From the NCBI GenBank assembly GCA_963713505.1, contig CAVQMC010000004.1, forward strand, positions 320,919 through 384,918: a stretch of 64,000 nt of DNA, written 5' to 3'. Below, in pieces: positions 9,488 through 18,134 of the stretch. This DNA comes from CAVQMC01 sp963713505. Lineage in GTDB: Bacteria; Bacteroidota; Ignavibacteria; Ignavibacteriales; Ignavibacteriaceae. Position numbers and translations under genes: made by a program. Positions within the stretch are counted from its first letter, which is position 1; each line of letters begins with the position of its first letter. The notes beneath the pieces are model-generated. The model worked only from the letters and a program-made list of their open reading frames with translations, had not been told where the DNA came from and ran no database searches.

Positions 9488-10835
9488 ATGAATTTTAAAA
9501 ACTTCAGATTAAACACTATTCTAAGAGTCATAGTTCTCGGCATAAGTATAACCTTATTATTCTATCTTATCTTTTATACAAGTCTATATGCAAGCATTAT
9601 CGTATTAGCTTTAATAATTATATATCAGCTTTATTCTCTAATTTATTATGTAGAAAAAACCAACCGCGATCTTGCAAGATTTTTAAGTGCAATTGAACAT
9701 TCAGATTTTTCTCAGACTTTTATAGATACTTCGTTGGGAACTTCCTTTAAAGATTTATATAAATCTTTTAATAATGTTATATTAAAATTTCAAAATACAA
9801 GAAGTGAAAAAGAAGAGCATTTAAGATATCTCGAAACAGTTATGCAGCATGTCGGAATTGGATTGATTTCTTATAACCAAAACGGCGAAGTTCAATTTAT
9901 AAATAATGCGGCTAAAAGATTACTTAAAGTTACATCATTTAAATAATATTACTTCTTTAAGTAAAGTGAGCAAAAGTCTGATGGAAAAATTATTCGCTCT
10001 CAAAGCAGGCGAAAAAGAAACAATTAAACTTGTGGATGAAAATGATTTTATACAGCTTATTATTTATGCAACAGAATTTAAATTGAGAGATCAAAGATAC
10101 CTGCTTGTTTCGCTTCAAAATATACAAAGCGAATTGGAAGAAAAAGAAATGGAAGCATGGCAGCAGCTCATTCGCGTGCTTACCCATGAGATAATGAATT
10201 CGATAACCCCAATTTCTTCATTGGCTTCTACGGTTCAAACAATATTAAAGAATAATTTGGAAGAACAAACAAATCTGGATTCCGAAACTTTTGATGATAT
10301 TAACAGTGCCGTTAATACAATTCAAAAAAGAAGCGAAGGATTAATCCATTTTGTAAATAGTTATAGAAATTTAACAAAGATTCCAAAACCAAATTTTCAG
10401 ATATTTCAGATCATTTCTCTATTTAATAGAATTAATAATTTAATGGGCAGCGAATTAAAAAAACTTGGAATTAATTTTCATGTTTCTTTAAATCCCAAAT
10501 CTTTAGAATTAACCGCTGATCCTGAAATGATTGAACAAGTAATTATTAATTTAATTATTAATGCAAAACAATCACTGGAATCAAAAGAAGATGCAGAAAT
10601 TAATTTAATTGCTTCGCTTGATGAAAGAGGTAAAATATTAATTAGAGTTATTGATAACGGCCCCGGAATTCCCGAAGAAGTTTTGGAGAAAATATTCATT
10701 CCATTTTACAGTACTAAGAAAAACGGTTCGGGAATCGGTTTAAGTTTGTCAAGACAAATTATGAGAGTTCATGGAGGGAATATTAGAGTAACATCAAAGC
10801 CAAATGAAGAAACCGTTTTTACTTTAAGGTTTTGA
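9488..10835 (+). CDS. Sensor histidine kinase sharing the phosphatase's sensor module (one +1 frameshift)
   Basis: About 448 residues after repair. Two membrane segments and a HAMP-like helix (NRDLARFLSAIEHSDFSQTF) are followed by a PAS-like domain (YLETVMQHVGIGLISY) and the DHp helix with H-box LTHEIMNSITPISS. The HATPase domain has N-box QVIINLIINAKQSL, DNGPGIP and GSGIGLSLS. An extra base near 9925-9932 breaks the frame after AAKRLLKV; the next frame resumes with HHLNNITSLSKVSKSLMEKL, collinear with the phosphatase paralogue. It should phosphorylate the sigma-54 regulator three genes' distance upstream. The start at 9488 gives a basic MNFKNFRLN N-terminus matching the paralogue. Confidence 0.9.
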
Positions 10836-10917
10836 AATTAAAATTGTTTAATTGCTAAATGGTTAAATTGCCGGAGAATGATTTTTAAACAAACTATTAA
10901 AAAATAAAACAATACAG

Positions 10918-12441
10918 TTACTCTTTATCTAAATCACTCATCAATGCACTTACAATTCCGTTTGTCCAGCCGAACCCATCCTGCAGCGGATATTCTCCTC
11001 CTCCGGCGTGCAGACTCAAATCATCAACATTATATTTTTCAAACATTTTTCCTGTTCTTTTAAAAACCTCTTCGTTAAGATTCAGCCATCTGTTTTTAAT
11101 TTCGTCGGCTGTTTCATTAAAACCGTAATTTCTTAAACCTTTAATTGTCATCCACTGTAAAGGAGCCCAGCCGTTAGGAGCGTCCCATTGCTGTCCGGTA
11201 AAGTTTAGTGTTGATATCAATCCGCCTTCTCTCAAAAAATCATTTTCAATTTTTTCTTTTACTCCGGCAGCCATTTCCATATCTGCTATTTTAAAATATA
11301 AAGGATAGCTAGCTGCCAATGAATAAACATTTGTAAAGCTTTTTGATTTTAAATTGTAATCAAAATAGAAATTGTTATTTTCATTCCATAAAATCGAATT
11401 AATTAATTGCGCTCTTTTTTCATAGCGATCAACAAACAAATCGCTTTTTTCTTTATTGCCCTTTAATTCATTTAGTTTAGAAATTAATTTCTCCGAAAAG
11501 AATAAAAGAGAATTTAAATCAACGGGAATTATCTCCGAACAAATACAGGTTGATAATGATTTTTGATCTTCAAACCAGCGGCTTGAAAAATCCCAACCGG
11601 ATTCTGCTGCCGCTCTTATATTTACATAAAGATTTTCTTTTTCTTCCTTATTTAATTTCTGTGCGGTTTTAACATCTTCTAAATATGATTCTTCACGCGG
11701 AAGTTTTTCCGGATCGTAATATCTATTAAGAAAATTATCCTTATCAATTTTTACAATATGATTAAATGCTTCTCCTTCTTTTAGTGTTTCTTTTGAACCT
11801 CTACACCAAAAATTATATTCAGTTTCCAATTGATTTAAATAATTTAATCCCCATTTGTAATCATCTTTAAATCTGCAGACAAGATCAATCATAGCGGCAA
11901 AAAAAGGCGGCTGAGATCTTGTTAAATAATAAACTCTGTTCCCGTTTGGTATAAATCCGAAATTATCTATTAAATATGAAAAATTGTCAATCATATTTTC
12001 GACTGTTTCAATTTCGCCGTCGGCCAGCAAACCATGCATTGTAAAATAACTGTCCCAGTAATAAATCTCTCTAAATCTTCCTCCTGGAATAATATAAGGT
12101 TTAGGAATATTAATTAAAGAGCTGAATTCACTTATGTTTGATGCAGGAGTTCTTTTTAATATCTGCCATAAAAATTTTATATGTTCTCTGATATTTCTTT
12201 TTTCGGGAAGCTTAATATTTTCTTCAAGTTCGGTTGGAGGATTAAAATGTGAAAGTGTAAACGTTTTAAGATCGAAGTTGCGTTTAAGTTTTTCTTCTTT
12301 ATAAAGATTTAAAATTTGCTCCGGATTCATTTTAGGAACTGAATCCACAAATGTTTTAGAATCTTTGAAAACTCCTCCGGATTGAACTGCCGTAAAAAAA
12401 TCTCCAGAAACTTGTATATAATCTTCTTTTTGTAAAGTCAT
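10918..12441 (-). CDS. treF: Alpha,alpha-trehalase, GH37
   Basis: A 507-residue hydrolase splitting trehalose into two glucoses. Both GH37 signatures are present: PGGRFREIYYWDSYF and QWDAPNGWAP. So are the likely catalytic Asp region (AAESGWDFSSRW) and the C-terminal Glu block (GGGEYPLQDGFGWTNG). There is no signal peptide, so the enzyme is probably cytoplasmic, like E. coli TreF. It starts 2 bp after the MFS carrier gene ends, so the two form one operon, with the carrier plausibly importing trehalose or a related disaccharide. No frame damage is seen. Family assignment is firm; the exact disaccharide specificity is by homology. Confidence 0.95.
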   Translation of the reverse strand: MTLQKEDYIQVSGDFFTAVQSGGVFKDSKTFVDSVPKMNPEQILNLYKEEKLKRNFDLKTFTLSHFNPPTELEENIKLPEKRNIREHIKFLWQILKRTPASNISEFSSLINIPKPYIIPGGRFREIYYWDSYFTMHGLLADGEIETVENMIDNFSYLIDNFGFIPNGNRVYYLTRSQPPFFAAMIDLVCRFKDDYKWGLNYLNQLETEYNFWCRGSKETLKEGEAFNHIVKIDKDNFLNRYYDPEKLPREESYLEDVKTAQKLNKEEKENLYVNIRAAAESGWDFSSRWFEDQKSLSTCICSEIIPVDLNSLLFFSEKLISKLNELKGNKEKSDLFVDRYEKRAQLINSILWNENNNFYFDYNLKSKSFTNVYSLAASYPLYFKIADMEMAAGVKEKIENDFLREGGLISTLNFTGQQWDAPNGWAPLQWMTIKGLRNYGFNETADEIKNRWLNLNEEVFKRTGKMFEKYNVDDLSLHAGGGEYPLQDGFGWTNGIVSALMSDLDKE

Positions 12442-12443
12442 AA

Positions 12444-13688
12444 TTAAAATTCCTCGAATCTGAATTTTGATCTGACATTATTGTATAAAAATAATATTGT
12501 AAATAAAATTCCCATCGGCACAAGTGAAAAATAAAATGCTGTTTGTCCGCTGAAATGACCGAAAATATATCCTGTTATTAATGAGCCTGTTGTTCCGCCT
12601 AAAGCAGAAAAAATTACAATCAATCCGCTCATTGCACTTTGCCTGTGTTTTGGTAAGACACTAAGAATAGAAGAATTTAATGCGGGATAAATCGGGCCTA
12701 AAAACATTCCGATAAAAGGTAAAATAAATCCGGCGGGAGGAATTTCAGTCCAGTTTTTTATTGAACCGGCAACAACACCTTTAGTTAATGGAAGAACAAA
12801 AATAACAAGAAGCATTGATAAGATTACTGAAACGGAAAGAACTTTCATCCAGGAAAATTTTTTAATAAAATATCCGCTTATTAATCTGCCGAAAGCAATT
12901 GCGCCTGCAAATATACTTACTATTTGAACACTAATATTATTCGGCATTTGTAGAATGCTTTTATTAAAGGTCGGAAGCCATGTTTGAATACTTTGTTCAA
13001 TCAATACATACAAAAAAGCACTGAGTATAAATATTAATACAAGGGGGAACCTGATTAAAGCAAGCATTTCCACAAATTCATGTACAATTGAAAACTTTTT
13101 TTCTTTATTCTGAACTTCGCTTTCGTCAAGCTTAGTAGTTAATAAATTCAGGAATGCAAAAATACATAGACCTGCAAGAACCCAATAAGTATTTAACCAG
13201 CTTTTGGAAGTTGGATCAGAATCACCAATGAAGAATCCAAATATCCAGTAACCGGATAATACCCCGACTTGGAAAATACCTTCCAATATGCTCATTGTAC
13301 TTGCGTGTTCATTTGAATCTTCCGCAACTAAACCAACAGCTGAATAAGCCGAAACTTTTATTAATCCGAAACTAAAACCTGTAGCGGCAAATAAAATTTT
13401 TGCCATTAAAAAACCGTCAAAAAATCGCATACTCAATGAAGCTGCAGTTACAATAATAAGAGCAGTCAGCATAGACTTTTTATAACCGAATTTTGGAATA
13501 TAAGATGCTAGAAGAAATGAGAAAATTGCAATTGATAAATCTTTAAAAGCTTCAAGAACACTGGCACCGCTTTCGGTTACATGATAGTGTATAATAACTT
13601 GTAAAATTACAATGCCTACACTATTGAGCATTAAACCGATGACAAAGTAATTAATATATAAGGAGAGTTTAATTTTAAATTTTTGCAT
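12444..13688 (-). CDS. Major facilitator superfamily transporter, probably sugar
   Basis: A 414-residue protein with about 12 membrane segments in two six-helix halves separated by a charged loop (TTKLDESEVQNKEKKFS). Features are of FucP/sugar-permease-like MFS proteins: ASYIPKFGYKKSM between helices 2 and 3, and GLIKVSAYSAVGLVAED. The gene sits directly upstream of the trehalase with a 2-bp gap, so trehalose uptake is the simplest role; the substrate itself is inferred. It faces the TonB receptor gene at 14083 across a 394-bp gap that may hold both promoters. Confidence 0.85.
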   Translation of the reverse strand: MQKFKIKLSLYINYFVIGLMLNSVGIVILQVIIHYHVTESGASVLEAFKDLSIAIFSFLLASYIPKFGYKKSMLTALIIVTAASLSMRFFDGFLMAKILFAATGFSFGLIKVSAYSAVGLVAEDSNEHASTMSILEGIFQVGVLSGYWIFGFFIGDSDPTSKSWLNTYWVLAGLCIFAFLNLLTTKLDESEVQNKEKKFSIVHEFVEMLALIRFPLVLIFILSAFLYVLIEQSIQTWLPTFNKSILQMPNNISVQIVSIFAGAIAFGRLISGYFIKKFSWMKVLSVSVILSMLLVIFVLPLTKGVVAGSIKNWTEIPPAGFILPFIGMFLGPIYPALNSSILSVLPKHRQSAMSGLIVIFSALGGTTGSLITGYIFGHFSGQTAFYFSLVPMGILFTILFLYNNVRSKFRFEEF

Positions 13689-14082
13689 GGTCAGCCCGGT
13701 TTGTTTGGAAAGTCTAAAGTTGAATAAAAATAAATAAATTTATGATTAATTGGAATTATTATTCTTTCACATTACTAAAAAGTTAAAATTCATCAATGAT
13801 TGTAAAATGGAAAAATTTGCTTGTTAATTATTGATTAATTAACTAATTTATTTTTTTAGGACAGCATCGTGACACCAAATGATTAAGTATAGGAGTATAA
13901 ATAGTTAAGTCAAAAAATAGTAATAACTTAAGAAAGGATTGCAGTATTATTTGATTTTTTAAAATGAACTTAATTAAAAAACATAAAGTCTGCGAATATA
14001 AAATTACCCCACCTAATAAGTATCAAACTTATAAAAATCCTTTAGTCGATCTAAAAATAATGTTCAATAAATTGGAGGCACC
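13689..14082. other. Divergent intergenic region between MFS carrier and TonB receptor
   Basis: 394 bp of about 75-80% AT with no credible gene. It must carry the promoters of both flanking genes. The only clear element is a strong ribosome binding site (TTGGAGG) just before the ATG at 14083. I see no convincing operator or RNA structure. Confidence 0.5.
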
Positions 14083-16617
14083 ATGCTAAAATTTACCAAT
14101 AAATTTGGAATAGCATTAGTTTACTTAGTCCTTTTTTTAATAGTCGGAAGCTTCACTATTTATGCACAAGGTACTGTTTCCGGTAAAGTTACCGACACCA
14201 AGGGCAGCCCTATTCCGGGAGTTAATGTTATTTTGTTGAATACTTCTTTAGGAGCTGCAACTAATATTGACGGAGTTTATAAAATTGAAAATGTTCCGTC
14301 GGGCAGTTATACATTAAGAATAAGTGCAGTTGGTTATAAAACTCAAAATTTTAGTATAACTGTAAATAATAATCAAACCACCGAGCAAAATGCTTCTTTA
14401 AGCGAAGACGTTCTTCGAATGGAGGGAGTTGTAATAACCGGTACAGCTGGTGGAGCCGGAATTGAGAAAAAGGAAGCAAGTTTTTCTGTAACAACAATTT
14501 CACCCCGACAAATGGAAGAATTTTCACCGCCTAGTACTGCAGCGGTATTAGATTTTGTCCCAGGTGTATGGTCGGAAAGTTCCGGTGGAGTTGCAGGTGC
14601 AAATATATTTGTCAGAGGCTTGCCTTCTTCCGGTGATGCCCCATTTGTAACTATGTCGATAAACGGAGCTCCAATATACGGTACAGAAACACTTTCATTC
14701 TTTGAACAAAGCAGTATCTTCCGTATTGATGAAACTGTTGCCTCAACGGAAGCATTGAGAGGCGGTCCCAGTACTGTTTATTCAAATGGAGAAGCCGGAT
14801 TAACTACTAACTTCAATCTAAAAAAAGGGACAAGTCAAACTTTAGGAAAAGTTAAAGTATACCACTACCGATTACAGTCAGCAAAGATTTGATGCTGTAT
14901 TAAGCGGACCTATTGCAAACAAGTTCTACTATATGATCGGTGGATATTACAGAACATCTCCGGGTATCCGTAACACACAATTTAACTCTGAAAATGGCGC
15001 ACAATTTACAACACAATTAACTAAAGTTTTTGATAATGGTGTTATTAATGGTTTCGCAAGACTTACAAACGATCATGGCCAATGGATTTTACCAATGGCT
15101 TTAAGTACCGGTAATAATGAAGGTACATTTGCGCAATTAGGAAACGCAACCCGTTATAGAACCATTGAGAATTAATGCCGCAGGTGATAGTGTACAATAT
15201 GATTTTTCAAATGGTCGCGGATGGAAAGGTATTGTCAGCGGATTAAATTTCAATTATGGTTTAGGTTCAGGACTGGACTGTTCGTGATAACTTATCTTAT
15301 ACAAATGGGTATGCAAATACATTCGGTTTTGTGCCAGATGGAAGTCCTTTTACTGTTGCAAGTTTAATGTCTACTCTTGATGTGAGTTCATTGCACACAA
15401 ATGACGGGAAAACACTTACATCAGGTTATTTGCAGAAATATGGTTATTGGGTTGTAAAAAAGAACATTGAGTCTGTTACAAATGATTTAAGTTTGACAAA
15501 CGATATTGATAATCATAAAATTACAATCGGCGCTTATCAATCATATTGGACTTCAAAAGATTTTTGGACATTAGGTAATGATGTTACAGTTCATAACATT
15601 GCTAACGGAGGAATAATTAAAGAAGCTCCAACAGGAACTTCTGGTTATACCCTTGATGAAGCCGGTGATGCAAGAATGTCTGCAATTTATGCAGGGGATT
15701 CATGGCAGTTAACAAAAGTAGTTAGGCTTGATTTTGGTGCACGTTATAACTTCTTTAATCTTAACTATACATTAGACGGCGGCGGTACATTCCCGGATGG
15801 ACTTCCTGATCTTACTGCCAGTTTAGACGGAACCGACTGGGCCGGTACATTTGCTATCAACTTTGCTTTTACTAATAACTTAGGCGCTTTTGCTAGAGCT
15901 TCAAAAGGTTCACTTTTTCCGAATTTCGATGATGTAAGAAGCAATATTTATAATGTAAAAAGCGGAACTGTTAGTAAAGATACGAGCGGTACAATAGTAA
16001 ATGTTGATGGAACTGTAGATCCTAATTTATTCAATCAATTTGAAGTTGGTTTAAAACTCGATCAACAATATTATAGTTTGTTTTTAACCGGATTTGCAAA
16101 TATGGTTCAACAATTTGACGGAGATGTATTATCTACAAGAGCAAATGCTCTTCTTAAAACCCGTACTTTTGGTCTTGAAATAGACGGAGGATTAAAAATT
16201 GAAGGCTTCAGATTAAATCTTGTTGGTACATTCCAGAGCGGTAAAATAACAGATGCTCCCCAGGATCCAAGTGTAGTTGGAAACAAAATCTGGCGCCAAC
16301 CTGATTTTCAATTCCGGGTTGCTCCAAGTTATAGCTTTCCTATTAGTCAGTCTTTATCTGCTTCTTTGTATGCAGCTTTTAGATATGTTGGTAAAAGATG
16401 GAATGATAGAACTAACTTATATCAATTGGATTCGTTTACTAAGTTAGATCTTGGTGTTAATGTTTCTACTGCTAGTGGGATAACATTTAATATTTATGCA
16501 GATAATTTAACTAATTCTCATGGCTTAACAGAAGGTGATCCTCGTGATCCTGCTTCGGCAAATGGTCGTCCTATTTTAGGCCGTTCTTTAAGATTTTCAA
16601 CTTCTGTTAATTTCTAA
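14083..16617 (+). CDS. TonB-dependent outer-membrane receptor with carboxypeptidase-regulatory domain (three +1 frameshifts)
   Basis: About 843 residues after repair. A signal peptide (LVLFLIVGSFTIYAQG) is followed by a carboxypeptidase-regulatory-like domain (GTVSGKVTDTKGSPIPGVNVILLNT) and a plug (SVTTISPRQMEEFSPP...VFVRG-like region, STVYSNGEAG). The beta-barrel ends in GRPILGRSLRFSTSVNF with a terminal aromatic residue. Breaks: an extra T near 14858 (then TTTDYSQQRFDAVLSGPI), an extra G near 15168 (then INAAGDSVQYDFS) and an extra C near 15275 (then WTVRDNLSYTNGYA). A strong Shine-Dalgarno precedes it and a good terminator follows. It lies divergent from the trehalase/carrier operon, so uptake of a sugar is possible but unproven. 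Confidence 0.88.
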
Positions 16618-16639
16618 TCTTATTGTTTTTATATATTTT

Positions 16640-16671
16640 AGCCGGATCTTATATTGGATCCGGCTTTTTTT
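16640..16671 (+). terminator. Rho-independent terminator of the TonB receptor gene
   Basis: A 9-bp perfect stem AGCCGGATC/GATCCGGCT with an 8-nt loop runs straight into a T tract, 23 bp after the receptor stop. It overlaps the stop codon of the convergent Memo-family gene. Only the plus-strand side has the T run. Confidence 0.9.
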
Positions 16672-17722
16672 ATTTGGTATAAAATCCTGCGGATAACCAG
16701 CCAACCCAATGCTTTAATGAAAACGGTGCTGTTAAACCCATATGTGTATGTTTAATCGGAATAACTCCTTCTGTCCATGTATCCGAATAAGCAAATAATT
16801 TTCCATTTAAGTTTATTCTGTCTAAATTTTTAAATGTTTTCGAAATAGTCAATAAACCAAACGGAATGGAATATTGCCCGCACCAAAGTGGAGTTATTTT
16901 TTTATCATTTGCCCACAAATCATTTTTAAGCTGTTCAATTTTGGAATGAGTTAATTCTCCATTGAAACATGAATCTGCAATTTCTTTATCTCTTTCAGTT
17001 CCTTTTTTATGTGCTTCAAGATCTAATCCATACGGAGAATTATTAAAGTCTTCGCCGTAATGATTTGCATCGGATGAAATCAAAAAGAAAATATCTTTTC
17101 CGGGTGTTAAATTATTTTCTTTAATGTATTTACTTATAATTTTCGAAAGCTGGTTTGATATTTCATCCATTCTATCGAAACTCATTCCGGTAATCATAAT
17201 TGGAGTAATTTTTATATCACGATTATAATATTGCAAGAAAGGTACAAGTGCTTCAATTGAATGTTCAATTTCCTGAGCTTTATTATTTACTTGATAATAA
17301 TTTTTATCCAGGTTTTTTTCTAAATATTCTCTAAGCTTAGATATTTTTACATTGCCGTATGGTCCATGCCAGTAATTAAAACTATCGAACATCAAAATAT
17401 TTCTAGGATCATTTAAAGCTTTTCTTACTGTTCCGTGTGTTACTCCGAAAATTACTACCTCTTTAGTTTTAATTAATTTATATAAAGGATAATAAATTTT
17501 TGCAGTGTACAAATAATCATCGTGGGGAGAAATTCCAGCAACTAAATTTTCGCTTGAATAATCTTTAATTCCATCGTGATGATTAGACAAGTAACTCATT
17601 AAACTGTCCATTTCATTTGCGTTCCAGCAAAAACCGACGTTGTCTCTGATTGGTCTGATTTCTTGTGCCATAAGGTATGTTGTGATGAATGTGAGAAATA
17701 ATATTGTAAAGAACTTTTTCAT
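16670..17722 (-). CDS. Exported Memo-family (AmmeMemoRadiSam protein B-like) protein
   Basis: 350 residues with an N-terminal signal peptide (MKKFFTILFLTFITTYLMAQ). The rest fits the Memo fold, a homologue of extradiol dioxygenase-like proteins. It keeps His in GISPHDDY, His in FGVTHGT, Asp/His in SSDANHYG and Cys in WCGQYSI, matching the metal/redox site of human MEMO1 (H49, H81, H192, C244). Most family members are cytosolic, so an exported version is unusual. It stands alone, convergent with the TonB receptor. Enzymatic activity is unknown; copper or iron binding is a family-based guess. Confidence 0.8.
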   Translation of the reverse strand: MKKFFTILFLTFITTYLMAQEIRPIRDNVGFCWNANEMDSLMSYLSNHHDGIKDYSSENLVAGISPHDDYLYTAKIYYPLYKLIKTKEVVIFGVTHGTVRKALNDPRNILMFDSFNYWHGPYGNVKISKLREYLEKNLDKNYYQVNNKAQEIEHSIEALVPFLQYYNRDIKITPIMITGMSFDRMDEISNQLSKIISKYIKENNLTPGKDIFFLISSDANHYGEDFNNSPYGLDLEAHKKGTERDKEIADSCFNGELTHSKIEQLKNDLWANDKKITPLWCGQYSIPFGLLTISKTFKNLDRINLNGKLFAYSDTWTEGVIPIKHTHMGLTAPFSLKHWVGWLSAGFYTK

Positions 17723-17803
17723 TTTTAACTCTCATAAGATTTATTCCGAATACAAAAATAACATAATCTTACAAAGAATTGAATAGAAAAAAATTATCAG
17801 TAA

Positions 17804-17902
17804 TTATTTCATCCAGGCAGATATCACAATAAAAGAAAAACAAAGGATGGCAGCTAAAACAAATATCTTTATAACTTCCGCAGAATATTTTATTCGTTTC
17901 AT
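17804..17902 (-). CDS. Possible 32-residue single-pass membrane mini-protein
   Basis: A short frame reads MKRIKYSAEVIKIFVLAAI..., has one hydrophobic helix of about 18 residues (IFVLAAILCFSFIVISAW) and ends WMK. The basic N-terminus, single helix and charged end are what a real small membrane protein looks like. It sits in the 410-bp gap between the Memo gene and the Lon-type protease. There is no strong ribosome binding site. No homologue can be named. Confidence 0.4.
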   Translation of the reverse strand: MKRIKYSAEVIKIFVLAAILCFSFIVISAWMK

Positions 17903-18134
17903 TTTAAATTTTCTAAAAAATTTAAGTAATTATAAAATAGAAATATTAACAACCGGTTAAGTCAAATTGATTTTATTTAAACAATTCATACAAAATATTT
18001 TTTTGATTTAAAACACCTTATTAAAAATATTTGTCTGAAACCTCAATTATAAAGCTCAATTCATATTAAACTGTTTTATTCTTGTTTAAAAACGTAGAAA
18101 ATTATTATTGAAAGAAAAAAGTTGGGAGTTTTAT

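Noticed and set aside
9905..9946. Programmed ribosomal frameshift in the histidine kinase (and in other broken genes)
   Set aside because: No slippery site plus downstream structure is seen, and identical single-base breaks affect many unrelated genes, so consensus error is simpler.
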